The notes beneath the pieces are model-generated. The model was not told where the DNA came from and did no database searches. It saw only the letters and a list, made by a program, of their open reading frames with translations. From contig DATMGU010000085.1 of assembly GCA_035555315.1 (NCBI GenBank), forward strand, positions 1 through 61,343: a DNA stretch of 61,343 bases, written 5' to 3'. Source of the stretch: DATMGU01 sp035555315 (GTDB lineage Bacteria > Pseudomonadota > Alphaproteobacteria > ATCC43930 > CGMCC-115725). Shown here in pieces: positions 1 to 9,300 of this stretch (within the stretch, counting starts at the first letter, position 1; every line of letters begins with the position of its first letter). The position numbers and the translations under genes are program-made.

Positions 1-213
1 AATGGCGTTGTCGCCGGCGGCGTTCAGCGTGCCGATCGTCTCATAGCCGACGCGCACCTGCTTGATCGTCCGGCCGCCCACGGTCTGATAGGGGCCGGTC
101 ATTTCGAAGGTCTGCTTTTGGACAAGACCGTCATAGGCAAAGGCCGGGGCGGCGGTGCCGATAAGGGCGGCCAACCCGGCCGCGATCAGCGGGGCGGTCA
201 TTCCGAGGCGCAT
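1..213 (-). CDS. Exported MetX-like alpha/beta hydrolase, N-terminal part
   Basis: Seventy-one codons run off the left edge. The first 26 or so residues look like a signal peptide: Met-Arg, a Leu/Ala/Ile core, then Ala-Phe-Ala before Tyr27. The mature part carries RVGYETIGTLNAAGDNAI, typical of the first strands of the homoserine O-acetyltransferase (MetX) branch of alpha/beta hydrolases. Cytosolic MetX has no signal peptide, so this is more likely a periplasmic relative of unknown substrate than the methionine enzyme. The ATG at 213 is preceded by GGGAGAAC, a good ribosome site. The catalytic Ser/Asp/His lie outside the window, so activity cannot be judged. Confidence 0.75.
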   Translation of the reverse strand, partial: MRLGMTAPLIAAGLAALIGTAAPAFAYDGLVQKQTFEMTGPYQTVGGRTIKQVRVGYETIGTLNAAGDNAI

Positions 214-590
214 GCTGTTCTCCCTGATTTTATCGTCCGGCCCGTTGACCCGGCCAGCTTCGCGCCAGTATGGGGGAGGCGCGATCAAGCGCCAATGCCG
301 CTGAGCGAACGATTGTCTGACGATTGGGGATTGCCCTGCTTGCCGGGCTATCGTCACATTCGCACGCGACATATGGGGACGCAGCCGAGACGGCGTTCGG
401 TCGGTTGGCGGCGATGCTCCTGACAATTGAACGCGGACGCCGATTTACGTATAGTGCCCTTTAATCCCCTTTGATCACTCCCATTATTTAAGCAACTTCC
501 TCTTAGCTTTAAATAAGGAATGAGCTAAGGTAAACGCTCTTAAATAAGGGGGTGATATCACCATGGGCGGGTTCACTCAGTGGGTTGGTG
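214..590. other. Intergenic stretch with AT-rich repeats, no gene seen
   Basis: No credible gene. Base composition turns clearly AT-rich after about 440. Three copies of a CTTAAATAA-like word lie here (484-492 inverted, 508-516 and 539-547 direct), plus an inverted repeat CTTAGCT/AGCTAAG at 502-508 and 523-529. The stretch is upstream of the MetX-like gene and downstream of the lipoprotein gene, both on the minus strand. Confidence 0.6.
484..549. repeat. Cluster of AT-rich CTTAAATAA words with a hairpin
   Basis: TTAAATAAGG occurs twice in direct orientation (509-518, 540-549; 31 bp apart, near three helical turns) and TTATTTAAG once inverted (484-492). A perfect 7-bp inverted repeat at 502-508/523-529 surrounds the first direct copy. 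Spaced copies of this kind suit protein binding, but no function can be assigned. It sits at the right side of the MetX-like promoter region or the 3' flank of the lipoprotein gene. Confidence 0.4.
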
Positions 591-1163
591 TCAATCCCTC
601 AATTTATATTGAACGGCGCTGATATTCGTTAAGTCCCAGGTGTGTTTGGAACCTGCCCTCAACAGCTCATTTGCCTTCTGGGACAAGGTCACATCTGTTT
701 TAAACACAGTAAAGACATTGCTGTTACTCGATGAGCCGGGCATCACCCATAAAGAAGTGGCCGAACGTTTGAGAACGAGATCAGGTCCATCCGGCTGGGC
801 TATCGAAACAATAAAATCAACTTGCGTTATGATTTGGTCCTTCGACCCATTGAATAAATATAAATGAAGTTCAGGACCAAAGAAAGCGTATGATGCGGCC
901 AAAGTGACCGATAGCATACTGCCAGACGTAGCATGCCTATGCTTCTGAACGCAGCTTTCTTTTAATGTATCTTTATCCACTAACGACGAAAAATTTCTTT
1001 CGATACAAGCCTCTACGCCAATTTGAGTCCCGCTATACCAGTATTCCCTAAACTGGGGGTTATCATCGCATCCGGATAATACGACCCCTACCAACGACAG
1101 CAGAAACCACGAACAGACACGTCTTAATCGCACTACAAGTCTCCAATGTGCATCGGCGTCCAT
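591..1163 (-). CDS. Hypothetical lipoprotein
   Basis: Starts at ATG 1163; an in-frame GTG at 1184 would add seven residues. A basic N-terminus (RLVVRLRRVCSW) and a hydrophobic run lead to the lipobox VLSGC with Cys32, so a lipid-anchored envelope protein is predicted. The remainder (about 190 residues in all) shows no motif I recognise; one possible strand-rich segment follows YLFNGSKDQ. GC content is much lower than in the neighbouring core genes, which suggests horizontal acquisition. Function unknown. It stands alone, with no operon partner within 250 bp on its strand. Confidence 0.6.
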   Translation of the reverse strand: MDADAHWRLVVRLRRVCSWFLLSLVGVVLSGCDDNPQFREYWYSGTQIGVEACIERNFSSLVDKDTLKESCVQKHRHATSGSMLSVTLAASYAFFGPELHLYLFNGSKDQIITQVDFIVSIAQPDGPDLVLKRSATSLWVMPGSSSNSNVFTVFKTDVTLSQKANELLRAGSKHTWDLTNISAVQYKLRD

Positions 1164-1481
1164 ACTGCGGTGGTTGGTTGCCACGAGCCTTTAGCGAAGC
1201 TCCCCATTCATGTCTACGGCTCCGTATACCACACAAGGCGAGGTAAGAAGCCCCCTGTCCATATCGACGGCTTTCTATACGACGTCAGATCTGGACGAGG
1301 CCGTATTTGAGTGCGATCGGGACTGCATGGGAACATAGGGACAGGGAACTACACAATACCTAATGGGAAAATACGGAGCGCACTCCAGTCCCCGGGGCGA
1401 CTGCTTCATGACGCGCATCAATGCCAAGGAACTCGCGGCATTGAAGCAGTATCGCCGGTCAATCCTGCCGCAAGAACTACG
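1164..1481. other. Intergenic, no convincing gene
   Basis: Only a 28-codon plus-strand frame (1408-1494, beginning MTRINAKELAAL) is seen. It has no ribosome site and no family I recognise, and could be the stub of a lost gene. The rest holds no recognisable signal. Confidence 0.4.
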
Positions 1482-1874
1482 TCAGGGGGTGTAGCCCTCT
1501 GGATCTCGGTACTGCGGCTCCCGTTGTCGTATCTTCTCCCGCATCAACTCGGCCTCGCACGCCTTTTCCAGCGCGGGAAGATCATCGCGGGCGAGCTTCC
1601 ACAGGGCATCGGGGACCACGTTTTCATAATCGTGTCGCAAGACATTGCCGATGCCGGCAACCTTCTTCCACGGTATTTCGGGATGCCGGTCTTTCAGATC
1701 GTCGGGCAGCCGGCGGCTCGCTTCGGAAATAATCTCGACGTTGCGTTCGACGATCCGCCGCCGATCAAGATCGCCTTGAAAGATCTCCAGTGAGATGTCG
1801 TCCAACTTGCTACGGATATGCTTGATCGCCTCGACCATGTCCCGCAAGCGCGGCTCATGCGATCGTTGCGACAT
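1482..1874 (-). CDS. hepT: HepT-like ribonuclease toxin (DUF86, HEPN fold)
   Basis: About 130 residues, the usual size for HepT. It is an all-alpha HEPN-type protein with the family signature near residue 80, GIGNVLRHDYENV. HepT proteins are metal-independent RNases whose active site is R-x4-H-x-Y and whose Tyr is AMPylated by the partner MntA. Here His and Tyr are kept but the Arg five residues before His is Gly, with an Arg directly before His instead. The start ATG at 1874 overlaps the partner's stop (TGATG), so the two are translationally coupled. An in-frame TTG lies one codon upstream. The C-terminus is rich in charged residues. Confidence 0.85.
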   Translation of the reverse strand: MSQRSHEPRLRDMVEAIKHIRSKLDDISLEIFQGDLDRRRIVERNVEIISEASRRLPDDLKDRHPEIPWKKVAGIGNVLRHDYENVVPDALWKLARDDLPALEKACEAELMREKIRQREPQYRDPEGYTP

Positions 1875-2179
1875 CAAAATACCTGCAGGGCCGATGCTTC
1901 GATGCGCTGCCGTAAGATATGGTGAAGGCCGGCGCGGGGAATCATATCCGTCTTGGTGCCAAGTATCTCGGCTGCCAAATCCTTGATATCCATCAATTCG
2001 TAGAGGCCCATCGTCCCGTATTCGTAATCAAAGAACAAATCAATGTCAGAATCCGGACGGGCCTCATCACGAACTGTGGAACCAAACAAATAGAGATGTT
2101 TAACGCCAGCCTTCTTCAAGGCCGGCTCCGACTTCTTCAGTCGAGTTATAGCTTCATCGCGCGTCATGAGATGATCCAT
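1874..2179 (-). CDS. mntA: MntA-like nucleotidyltransferase antitoxin
   Basis: About 101 residues of a minimal nucleotidyltransferase. The motif GSTVRDEARPDSDIDLFFD gives the GS...DxD catalytic set of the polymerase-beta fold. In HepT/MNT systems this enzyme transfers AMP to the toxin's tyrosine and silences it. ATG 2179 (MDHLMTRDEA) was chosen over an upstream non-ATG start because the fold normally begins here; ATG 2167 is an alternative. It is encoded just before hepT and shares one base with it. The pair lies next to the AT-rich accessory stretch, consistent with a mobile defence or stabilisation module. Confidence 0.85.
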   Translation of the reverse strand: MDHLMTRDEAITRLKKSEPALKKAGVKHLYLFGSTVRDEARPDSDIDLFFDYEYGTMGLYELMDIKDLAAEILGTKTDMIPRAGLHHILRQRIEASALQVF

Positions 2180-2425
2180 TTCAGGGCTATACCATAGCAC
2201 GATCTGGCCTTGGACGCTAATGTCGCGCCGCGCGTCCACACGGTTGCCAGCGCGTCAGCCGTATTCGGCTCATACCGGCCAGGCAAACTGGATGACGTGA
2301 AGCGGATGAGGGGACGCGGCGAATTTCTTCGGATGACGGGTGACCGCCCCCTATCCGAACCGTCTCGTATCCCAGATACTTCTTCGCCTATCGGACAGAA
2401 GGGCGAGCGCGGGGAACGACACCGA

Positions 2426-3241
2426 ATGACCATGGACGCCGATATTCCCGTCGCCCTCGAATTCCGGGACATCCGGCACTCCTTCGCGGCACCGCCGGCC
2501 AAAGGGCGGCCGGGCCGGGTGGTTCCGGTCATCGCCGATATCTCGCTCTCGGTCGGCGCGGGCCGGTTCACCGCCGTGGTCGGCCCCAGCGGCTGCGGCA
2601 AGAGCACGTTGCTGCAGTTCGCCGCCGGGCTGTTGCGCCCGAGCGGCGGCACGGTGAGCCAGTTCGGCGCGCCGATCACCGGCGTGAATGACCGGATCGG
2701 TTTCGTGCCGCAGCAGGCGATGCTGTTTCCCTGGTACACGCTGCGCCAGAACGTCGAGCTGCCGCTGCTGCTGCGCGACGTGCCGGCGGCGGAGCGGCGG
2801 GCGCGCTGCGACCTGTTGTTGCGGCAGGTCGGGCTGGCCGGCTTCGAGGACCATTTCCCGCATCAGCTGTCGGGCGGCATGCAGAAGCGCGCCTCGATCA
2901 TCCGCACCCTGATCTACGAGCCCGATATCGTGCTGATGGACGAGCCGTTCGGGGCGCTCGACGCCCAGACGCGCCTGCTGATGCATGCCGATCTGCTGCG
3001 GCTGTGGGAGCGACGGCGCTCGACCATCCTGTTCGTGACCCATGATCTGGTCGAGGCGATCACGCTCGCCGATAACGTCGTGCTGCTGAGCCGCCGGCCG
3101 ACCGTGGTGAAAGCGGATTTCCAGGTGCCGCTGCCCCGTCCGCGCGACGTGTTCGAACCATTCAAGATGCCCGGCTTCACGGCGGCCTATGAGGAGGTCT
3201 GGCGCATCTTCCGGACGGAGGTCGTCGATGACGCCGCCTGA
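2426..3241 (+). CDS. ABC transporter ATP-binding protein, NitT/TauT (SsuB) type
   Basis: About 271 residues. Walker A GPSGCGKST (53-61), Q-loop, signature LSGGMQKR (148-155), Walker B with D-loop MDEPFGALD (171-179) and the switch His in VTHD are all present, so it should hydrolyse ATP. The closest type is the ATPase of nitrate/sulfonate/taurine-class importers. ATG 2426 follows a GGGGA site; a second ATG lies two codons on. The permease gene overlaps its last 14 bases. There is a short extra Pro/Gly/Arg loop near residues 23-31. The substrate cannot be read from the sequence. Confidence 0.9.
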   Translation: MTMDADIPVALEFRDIRHSFAAPPAKGRPGRVVPVIADISLSVGAGRFTAVVGPSGCGKSTLLQFAAGLLRPSGGTVSQFGAPITGVNDRIGFVPQQAMLFPWYTLRQNVELPLLLRDVPAAERRARCDLLLRQVGLAGFEDHFPHQLSGGMQKRASIIRTLIYEPDIVLMDEPFGALDAQTRLLMHADLLRLWERRRSTILFVTHDLVEAITLADNVVLLSRRPTVVKADFQVPLPRPRDVFEPFKMPGFTAAYEEVWRIFRTEVVDDAA

Positions 3242-4097
3242 GGTCGGCTCCACATCGTCCCCGATAACTCCCCCCGAGGCGGTACCGGTCGACCGTGTTC
3301 CGCCGCGCGGCCGCGATTGGCGTGGCACCATCGGGCGCGTGGTCGTGCCGTTCCTGCCGGCGCTGGTCTTCCTGGCATTTTGGGAATGGGCGTCCGGCCG
3401 GCTGATCCGCGAACTCTATGTCAGCCGGCCCAGCGCCATCGCCGCGCGGCTGGTCGAACTCGGGGCCAGTGCCGAGCTGTGGCACAACCTCGCCGTGACC
3501 GGCGAGGAACTGGTGCTGGGCTATGGCATCGGCGTGCTGCTGGGGGCCGCCACCGGCTATGCGCTCGGCCGCTCCCCCGGCCTCGCCCGGGTGTTCGAGC
3601 CCTATGTGATGGCGTTCTACAGCGTGCCCAAGATCGCGCTGGCGCCGCTGTTCATCATCTGGTTCGGCATCGGCATCGGCTCCAAGGTCGCCCTGGCCGG
3701 GTTGATGGTGTTCTTTCTGATCTTCTTCAACGTGTTCATGGGCGTGCGCGCGATCGATCGGCAGCTGATCGATCTGGCGCGCATCATGGGCGCCGGCCAG
3801 ACCCAGCTCACCCGGCACGTCTACCTGCCGGCCTCGACCCCCTTCCTCATCATGGGCATGAGGATGGCGCTGCCCTACAGCGTCATTGGCGTCATCGTCG
3901 GTGAGTTTACCGCCTCGACCGAGGGGCTTGGGCTGTTCATCCACGAGGCCTCGGCGAGCTATGACCCGGCCGGCGTGTTCGCGGGCATCGCCATTCTGCT
4001 GGGCTTCGTGCTCGCGGCCAATTTCGCCGCCGGCAGGCTGGAGGCACGGCTGCTGCGTTGGCAGCCGACGCGCGACCGGGGGGCGGTCAGTCTTTAA
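3228..4097 (+). CDS. ABC transporter permease, NitT/TauT (SsuC) type
   Basis: About 289 residues. A Pro-rich, polar N-terminus is followed by roughly six membrane spans of the binding-protein-dependent transport (BPD) inner-membrane domain. The cytoplasmic EAA-like loop, RIMGAGQTQLTRHVYLPAS, contacts the ATPase. It begins inside the ATPase gene (14-bp overlap), so the two are co-translated. Together they form the membrane core of an importer for a small anion or organic acid. No binding-protein gene follows on the same strand; the only candidate is the convergent gene ending 9 bases downstream. Confidence 0.9.
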   Translation: MTPPEVGSTSSPITPPEAVPVDRVPPRGRDWRGTIGRVVVPFLPALVFLAFWEWASGRLIRELYVSRPSAIAARLVELGASAELWHNLAVTGEELVLGYGIGVLLGAATGYALGRSPGLARVFEPYVMAFYSVPKIALAPLFIIWFGIGIGSKVALAGLMVFFLIFFNVFMGVRAIDRQLIDLARIMGAGQTQLTRHVYLPASTPFLIMGMRMALPYSVIGVIVGEFTASTEGLGLFIHEASASYDPAGVFAGIAILLGFVLAANFAAGRLEARLLRWQPTRDRGAVSL

Positions 4098-4106
4098 GGG
4101 GGACCC

Positions 4107-4928
4107 TCACGGGGCAAGCTGGAAGGCCGGCGGGATGGTCTCGGCAAGTGGCCGATCCCGCCAATAGGCCAGGCTGCGCCGGCGTGTCTCACGCAGCGGC
4201 CGGTAGTCGTCCGCCTGGACCGCGACGAAGCGCTCGACCAGGACGGCGGCCATCAAGTCGCGTAGTTCGGCATCGTCATGCGCGGTCAAGAGCGTCTCCG
4301 CCAATGCCGCTTCCGAACCGGGCGAGGCGACGAAGAGCGGGATCGGCGTTGTCGCCGTATGGGCTATCGTTCTGACACCCTCGGCGATCTCCGGCGCATG
4401 GTGGCGCAACAGACCGAGGGCGAAGCCATCGATCGGCGCCACATCGGCCCGGCCATCCAGCACCGCCTGGATCGAGCCCTGCGGCGTCACCGTCGGCCCG
4501 ACGATCTCGGCGAAGAGCGGGGCGGGGCGGTCGATCCCCGCGAAAAGCGTCAGGGCTGCGATGCAGCCCGATTGGCTGCCGGGAGAGGTGAGGGCCAGTC
4601 GACCGCCCAAGACATCTTCCAGCCGATGGAACGGGCTGTCGCGGCGCACCACCAGCTCACTCCAATAAACCGGCCGGCCGCCATAAGCCGCCGGACTCGG
4701 GACCGGTGCCGCGACCGGGATGGTCGCCTCCGCCAGGCTGAACGGCAGTCCGCACATCAGCACCGCCGCCTTGTCGGGCCGCGCCCAGAGCGGCTCGATC
4801 GGCTGCGGTGCCGGATGCTCGACCAGATCGACATCGGCGCCGCTGCGCCGGATCACGGCGCCGAGAAGATCTCGCCACAGCGCGCCGATCTCCGGCGTCA
4901 CCGAATACATTCGGGCATTTGCGATCAC
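4107..4928 (-). CDS. PhnD-like periplasmic-binding-fold protein without signal peptide
   Basis: About 273 residues resembling phosphate/phosphite/phosphonate binding proteins: an N-terminal strand-helix start (IANARMYSVTPEIGALW) and an inner motif LGGRLALTSPGSQSG that matches the ligand loop of PhnD relatives. It has no signal peptide or lipobox, so it is either cytosolic or exported in another way. The GTG start at 4928 is supported by AGGAG at good spacing; ATG 4910 is the alternative. It runs convergent to the ABC permease, with 9 bases between the stops. It may serve that transporter, or be an unrelated ligand-sensing or enzyme-like relative. Confidence 0.7.
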   Translation of the reverse strand: MIANARMYSVTPEIGALWRDLLGAVIRRSGADVDLVEHPAPQPIEPLWARPDKAAVLMCGLPFSLAEATIPVAAPVPSPAAYGGRPVYWSELVVRRDSPFHRLEDVLGGRLALTSPGSQSGCIAALTLFAGIDRPAPLFAEIVGPTVTPQGSIQAVLDGRADVAPIDGFALGLLRHHAPEIAEGVRTIAHTATTPIPLFVASPGSEAALAETLLTAHDDAELRDLMAAVLVERFVAVQADDYRPLRETRRRSLAYWRDRPLAETIPPAFQLAP

Positions 4929-5128
4929 GGCGGTGCTCCTGCCGGGCAGGGATTTGACACAGGTTAAGCGGACTGTCGCACGGTCTCGCCGCCCCTTGCC
5001 ATAGGGTGCGCGGACGAACCAGCGGCACCCCCGCCGGTGTCATCAATTTTTCGCGCCGATCGCGGCCCTCTCGATGTACCATCATGGGGCTGCCGACTCC
5101 GCAGGCTGGTTGACCGGGAGGCTTCGTC

Positions 5129-6034
5129 ATGACTGGGCTGGTGGGCTTCCCGAGATGTTTCGCCGCGCCGCCTTTTCCGGCGGCCAGCCTTCTACCACCA
5201 GCCAGACTCCTACCAGCCCGGCTCCTGACAGCTCACCTCCTGGCGGCCGTTCTGCTCCTGGCGGCCGGTCTGGGGGTGCCGATGCGGTCCGCCACCGCCG
5301 CGGGGTGCATGCCCGAGGTCGCCAGCCGGCCGAGCGGGCGCTCGCTGTTCATCCCGGCCAGTTTCATCGCCGATGCGCCCGAACAGGTGTCGATCACCTT
5401 TCTGGGGCATGCCAGCTTCCTGATCGAATCACCCCAGCATGTCACCGCGGTGACCGATTATAACGGCTACAACATTCCGGCGGACCCGCCGGATATCGCG
5501 ACGATGAACCACGCGCATTCGACGCACTACACGAACAATCCGGATCCGCGCATCAAATACGTGCTGCATGGCTGGTCGGAAACCGCCGAGCCGGCGCATA
5601 TCGACCTCACCTATCGCGACATGCATGTCGGCAACCTGCCGACCAACATCCGGGATCGCGCTCGCGGCGGAACCGAGATCAACGGCAACTCGATCTTCCT
5701 GTTTCAGACCGCCGGCTTATGCATCGCGCATCTCAGCCACCTGCATCATTTGCTGACGGCGGAAGATCTCGCCGCCCTGGGGCAGATCGATATCGTGATG
5801 GCGCCGGTCGATGGCGAATGGACGATGAGCCACGCGGACATGGCGGCTGTGCTGGATCAACTGCATGCGCCGCTGGTCATCCCCATGCACTACTTCAATC
5901 GCAGCGTGCTCGAGCCGTTTCTGGCCTTGGTTCGGGACCGCTACACGATCCGCCTGAGCGAGGAGCGCGATGTCGTGATTTCGCGAGCGACCCTGCCGGC
6001 ACAGCCGGAAATCCTGGTGTTGCCAGGCGGTTAG
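5129..6034 (+). CDS. Exported metallo-beta-lactamase-fold protein (UlaG-like)
   Basis: About 301 residues. An unusually long hydrophobic, Leu/Ala/Pro-rich leader of roughly 55 residues precedes the mature domain, suggesting export. The fold begins with LGHASFLIE. The first metal motif reads HAHSTH, where the family norm is HxHxDH, so the Asp that usually holds the second metal is Thr. Later histidines are in HLSHLHHLL and the closing motif is MPMHY. It resembles the UlaG/YycJ-like MBL group; the substrate is unknown. Start ATG 5129 follows GGGAGG. It is monocistronic as far as can be seen. Confidence 0.75.
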   Translation: MTGLVGFPRCFAAPPFPAASLLPPARLLPARLLTAHLLAAVLLLAAGLGVPMRSATAAGCMPEVASRPSGRSLFIPASFIADAPEQVSITFLGHASFLIESPQHVTAVTDYNGYNIPADPPDIATMNHAHSTHYTNNPDPRIKYVLHGWSETAEPAHIDLTYRDMHVGNLPTNIRDRARGGTEINGNSIFLFQTAGLCIAHLSHLHHLLTAEDLAALGQIDIVMAPVDGEWTMSHADMAAVLDQLHAPLVIPMHYFNRSVLEPFLALVRDRYTIRLSEERDVVISRATLPAQPEILVLPGG

Positions 6035-6067
6035 GGTCGATCCCCACGCCCGTGGCGGATCGGCTAG

Positions 6068-6084
6068 AACTGAACGGTTCAGTT
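6068..6084. promoter_or_regulatory. Operator-like palindrome upstream of the RND efflux genes
   Basis: AACTGAACGGTTCAGTT is a 17-bp inverted repeat with 8-bp arms around one central base. It lies 34 bp after the preceding stop codon and about 270 bp upstream of the RND pump gene. The form fits a TetR-family operator of the kind that controls many RND pumps. No regulator gene is adjacent. A second inverted repeat, GAACCA/TGGTTC, lies at 6118-6123 and 6132-6137. The remaining leader to 6351 has no reading frame. Confidence 0.5.
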
Positions 6085-6351
6085 TACCCTGGACACGCCC
6101 GCATCCTGCGTTTATCTGAACCAGCTTGAAATGGTTCGTTGAGATCGCGCCAGCCATTGCAAAATCGCCGGTCAGCACGATGTCTGTGACGCTATTTCGC
6201 AATGCGGCATTTTCAAGGTCGGACTAAGACGTCCGATCCGGCATCGGGTAGATCGGGTTACGCAAGACCGGCTGTTATCGCCGGGCGGTATTTCACATAG
6301 ACCGACGTCGTCAAAGCTTGGTCGGCACATCGCTAATGGAGACCAGCGACC

Positions 6352-9300
6352 GTGGTGAATTTCTTCATCGAACGGCCGATCTTTGCGTCGGTTATCGCGA
6401 TCATCACCGTCCTGTGCGGGATCATCGGGTATGAGTTGCTGCCGGTGGCGCAATTCCCCGATATCACGCCGCCGCAGGTATCGGTCAGCGCCACATATCC
6501 CGGCGCCAGCGCCCAGGTCGTCGCCAATACGGTGACGACGCCGCTCGAGCAGCAGATCAACGGCGTGCCGGGTATGGCGTATATGTCCTCGGTCAGTGCC
6601 AATGACGGCACGTCGAGCATCACCATCACGTTCAATGTCGGCTATTCGCTCGATATCGCCGCCGTCGATGTGCAGAACCGCGTCTCCCAGGCGACCGCCT
6701 CGCTGCCCAGCATCGTCAATCAGGGCGGCATCACGATCGTCAAGAAGAACCCCAGCTTCACGCTGATCGTCAACCTGACCTCGCCGGATAATTCGGTCGA
6801 CCAGGTGACCATGAGCAATTACGCCTATCTGCAGCTGGTCGACCCGATCAAGCGCCTGCCGGGGGCGGGCGACGTGACGATCTTCGGCGAAAAGCGCTAT
6901 TCCATGCGCATTTGGTTGGATCCCGACAAACTGGCCAAGCTCAGCATGACGGCCGTCGACGTTCAGAGCGCCATCGCCGAACAGAACATACAGGTCGCTG
7001 CCGGCAAGCTCGGCGCGGCGCCGTCACCGCCCGACCAGGCCTTCCAGTTGCAGATCAACGCGCTCGGCCGGTTGAGCGACCCCAAACAATTCGAGGACAT
7101 CATTATCCGCGCCGCCACCGCCAGCAACGCGACGGTGCGGCTGCGCGATGTCGGCCGGGTTGAGCTGGGGTCGTTGTCCTATTCCCAGTCCGCCTATGCC
7201 GATGATAGGTCGACGGTGCTGCTGGCGATCTACCAATTGCCGGGTGCCAACGCGCTCGATCTCGACAAGGCGGTCCGCGCCAAGATGGTCGAGCTGTCGC
7301 AGCGGTTTCCACCGGGCATCCGCTACGACATCAACTACGACACGACGATGTTCGTCTCGGCCTCGATGTATGACGTGGTCGTGACCCTGGCCGAGGCGAT
7401 GCTGCTGGTGTTCGCGGTGGTGTTTATCTTCCTGCAGAGCTGGCGGACCGTTCTCATTCCGGCGATCGCCATCCCGGTGTCCCTGATCGGCACGCTGGCC
7501 GTTATGCTGGCAATCGGCTTTTCGCTGAACACGGTCAGCTTGCTGGGCATGGTGTTGGCCATCGGTCTGGTCGTCGACGATGCGATTGTGGTCGTGGAGA
7601 ACGTCGAACGACAATTGGAAAACGGCTTAAAGTCCATGGAAGCCGCGAAGGCGGCGATGCGCGAGGTCACCGGGCCGATCGTCGCCACCACCGCGGTGCT
7701 GATGGCGGTCTTCGTGCCCGTGGCGTTCCTGCCCGGCATCACCGGCCGCCTCTACAATCAGTTCGCGCTGACCATCGCGATTTCCGTCGGCATCTCGGCG
7801 TTCAACTCGCTCACCCTCAGCCCCGCCTTGTGCGCGCTGCTGCTGCAGCCGCGCCATGCACCGAAATTCGCGCCGTTCCGCTGGTTCAACACCGCCTTCG
7901 ACCGGACCGCGCATGGCTACGCCAATGGGGTCAAGCATCTCATCGGCAAGGCCTGGCTGATGTTCATCGTGTTCGCCGGCGGCCTGGTCGTGACCTACCT
8001 GCTGTTCACCCGCCTGCCGAGCGCCTTCGTGCCGGTCGAGGATCAGGGGTATTTCTTCGTCGTCATCCAATTGCCGGATGGCTCGGCGCTCGGGCGCACC
8101 GAGGCGGTCGCTTCCCAGGTGCGGGATATCGTGATGCAGCAGCCCGGTGTGCAGAACGTCATCCGGATCACCGGCCTCAACTTCCTCACCGGCGCCTCGC
8201 AATCCAACAGTGCCGCGGAATTCGCGGTGCTGAAGCCGTGGGACGAGCGGTCCGGCGCGGGGCTAAGCGCTTCGGCCATGGTCGCCGCCCTGCGGCCGAA
8301 GCTGCTGGGTCTGCCGGCGGCCATCGCGCTCAGTTTCGATCCGCCGTCGATTCCCGGTCTGGGCACGACCGGCGGCTTCGAATTCCAGGTCGAGGATCTG
8401 GCGGGCCGTGGTTCGCAGGCGCTCAACGACGCCACTCAGGCGCTGCTGGCGGAGGCGCGCAAGCAGCCGGAACTCGCCCCGCAATCGTTGTTTTCGACCT
8501 TCAGTACCGCGACGCCGCAGCTGAATTACAACCTCGATCGCACCAAGGCGAAGCTACTCGGCCTCAACTTGCCGGACGTGTTCAACACGCTGCAGATTTT
8601 CCTGGGATCGCTCTACGTCAACGATTTCAACCTGTTCGGGCGGACGTTCCGGGTGACCATGCAGGCCGAACAGAATGCCCGGTCGAACACGGATGCGCTC
8701 AGCAAGCTCTACGTCCGCAACTCGACGGGCGGTATGGTGCCGCTGAGCACGCTGGGGCAATTGACACCGACGACCGGTCCGGAAACGGTGCCGCATTACA
8801 ATCTCTATGGCTCGGCGCTGATCAACGGCAGTCCGGCAGCGGGCTACAGCTCCGGTCAGGCGGTGGCCGCGATGCAGCGCGCGGCGGCCACGGCCCTGCC
8901 GTCGGATTTCGGCTATGAGTGGACCGGTGTCACCTATCAGCAGCTGAAGGCCGGGTCGCTGGCGATCATCATCTTCAGCTTCGCGATCGTCTTCGTGTTC
9001 CTGTTCCTGGCGGCGCAATACGAAAGCTGGTCGATGCCGTTCATGGTCATGCTGGCGGTGCCCCTGGCGATCTTCGGCGCGGTGCTCGCCTTGTGGCTGC
9101 GCGGCAAGCAGATGGACGTCTATGCCCAGGTCGGCCTGGTCATGCTGATCGGTCTCGCCGCCAAGAATGCCATCCTGATCGTCGAGTTCGCCAAGCGCCG
9201 CCGCGAGGAGGAGGGGCTCGGCATCATCGAGGCGGCGATGGATGCGGCACGGCTGCGGCTGCGGCCCATTCTGATGACCGCTTTCGCGTTCATCCTGGGC

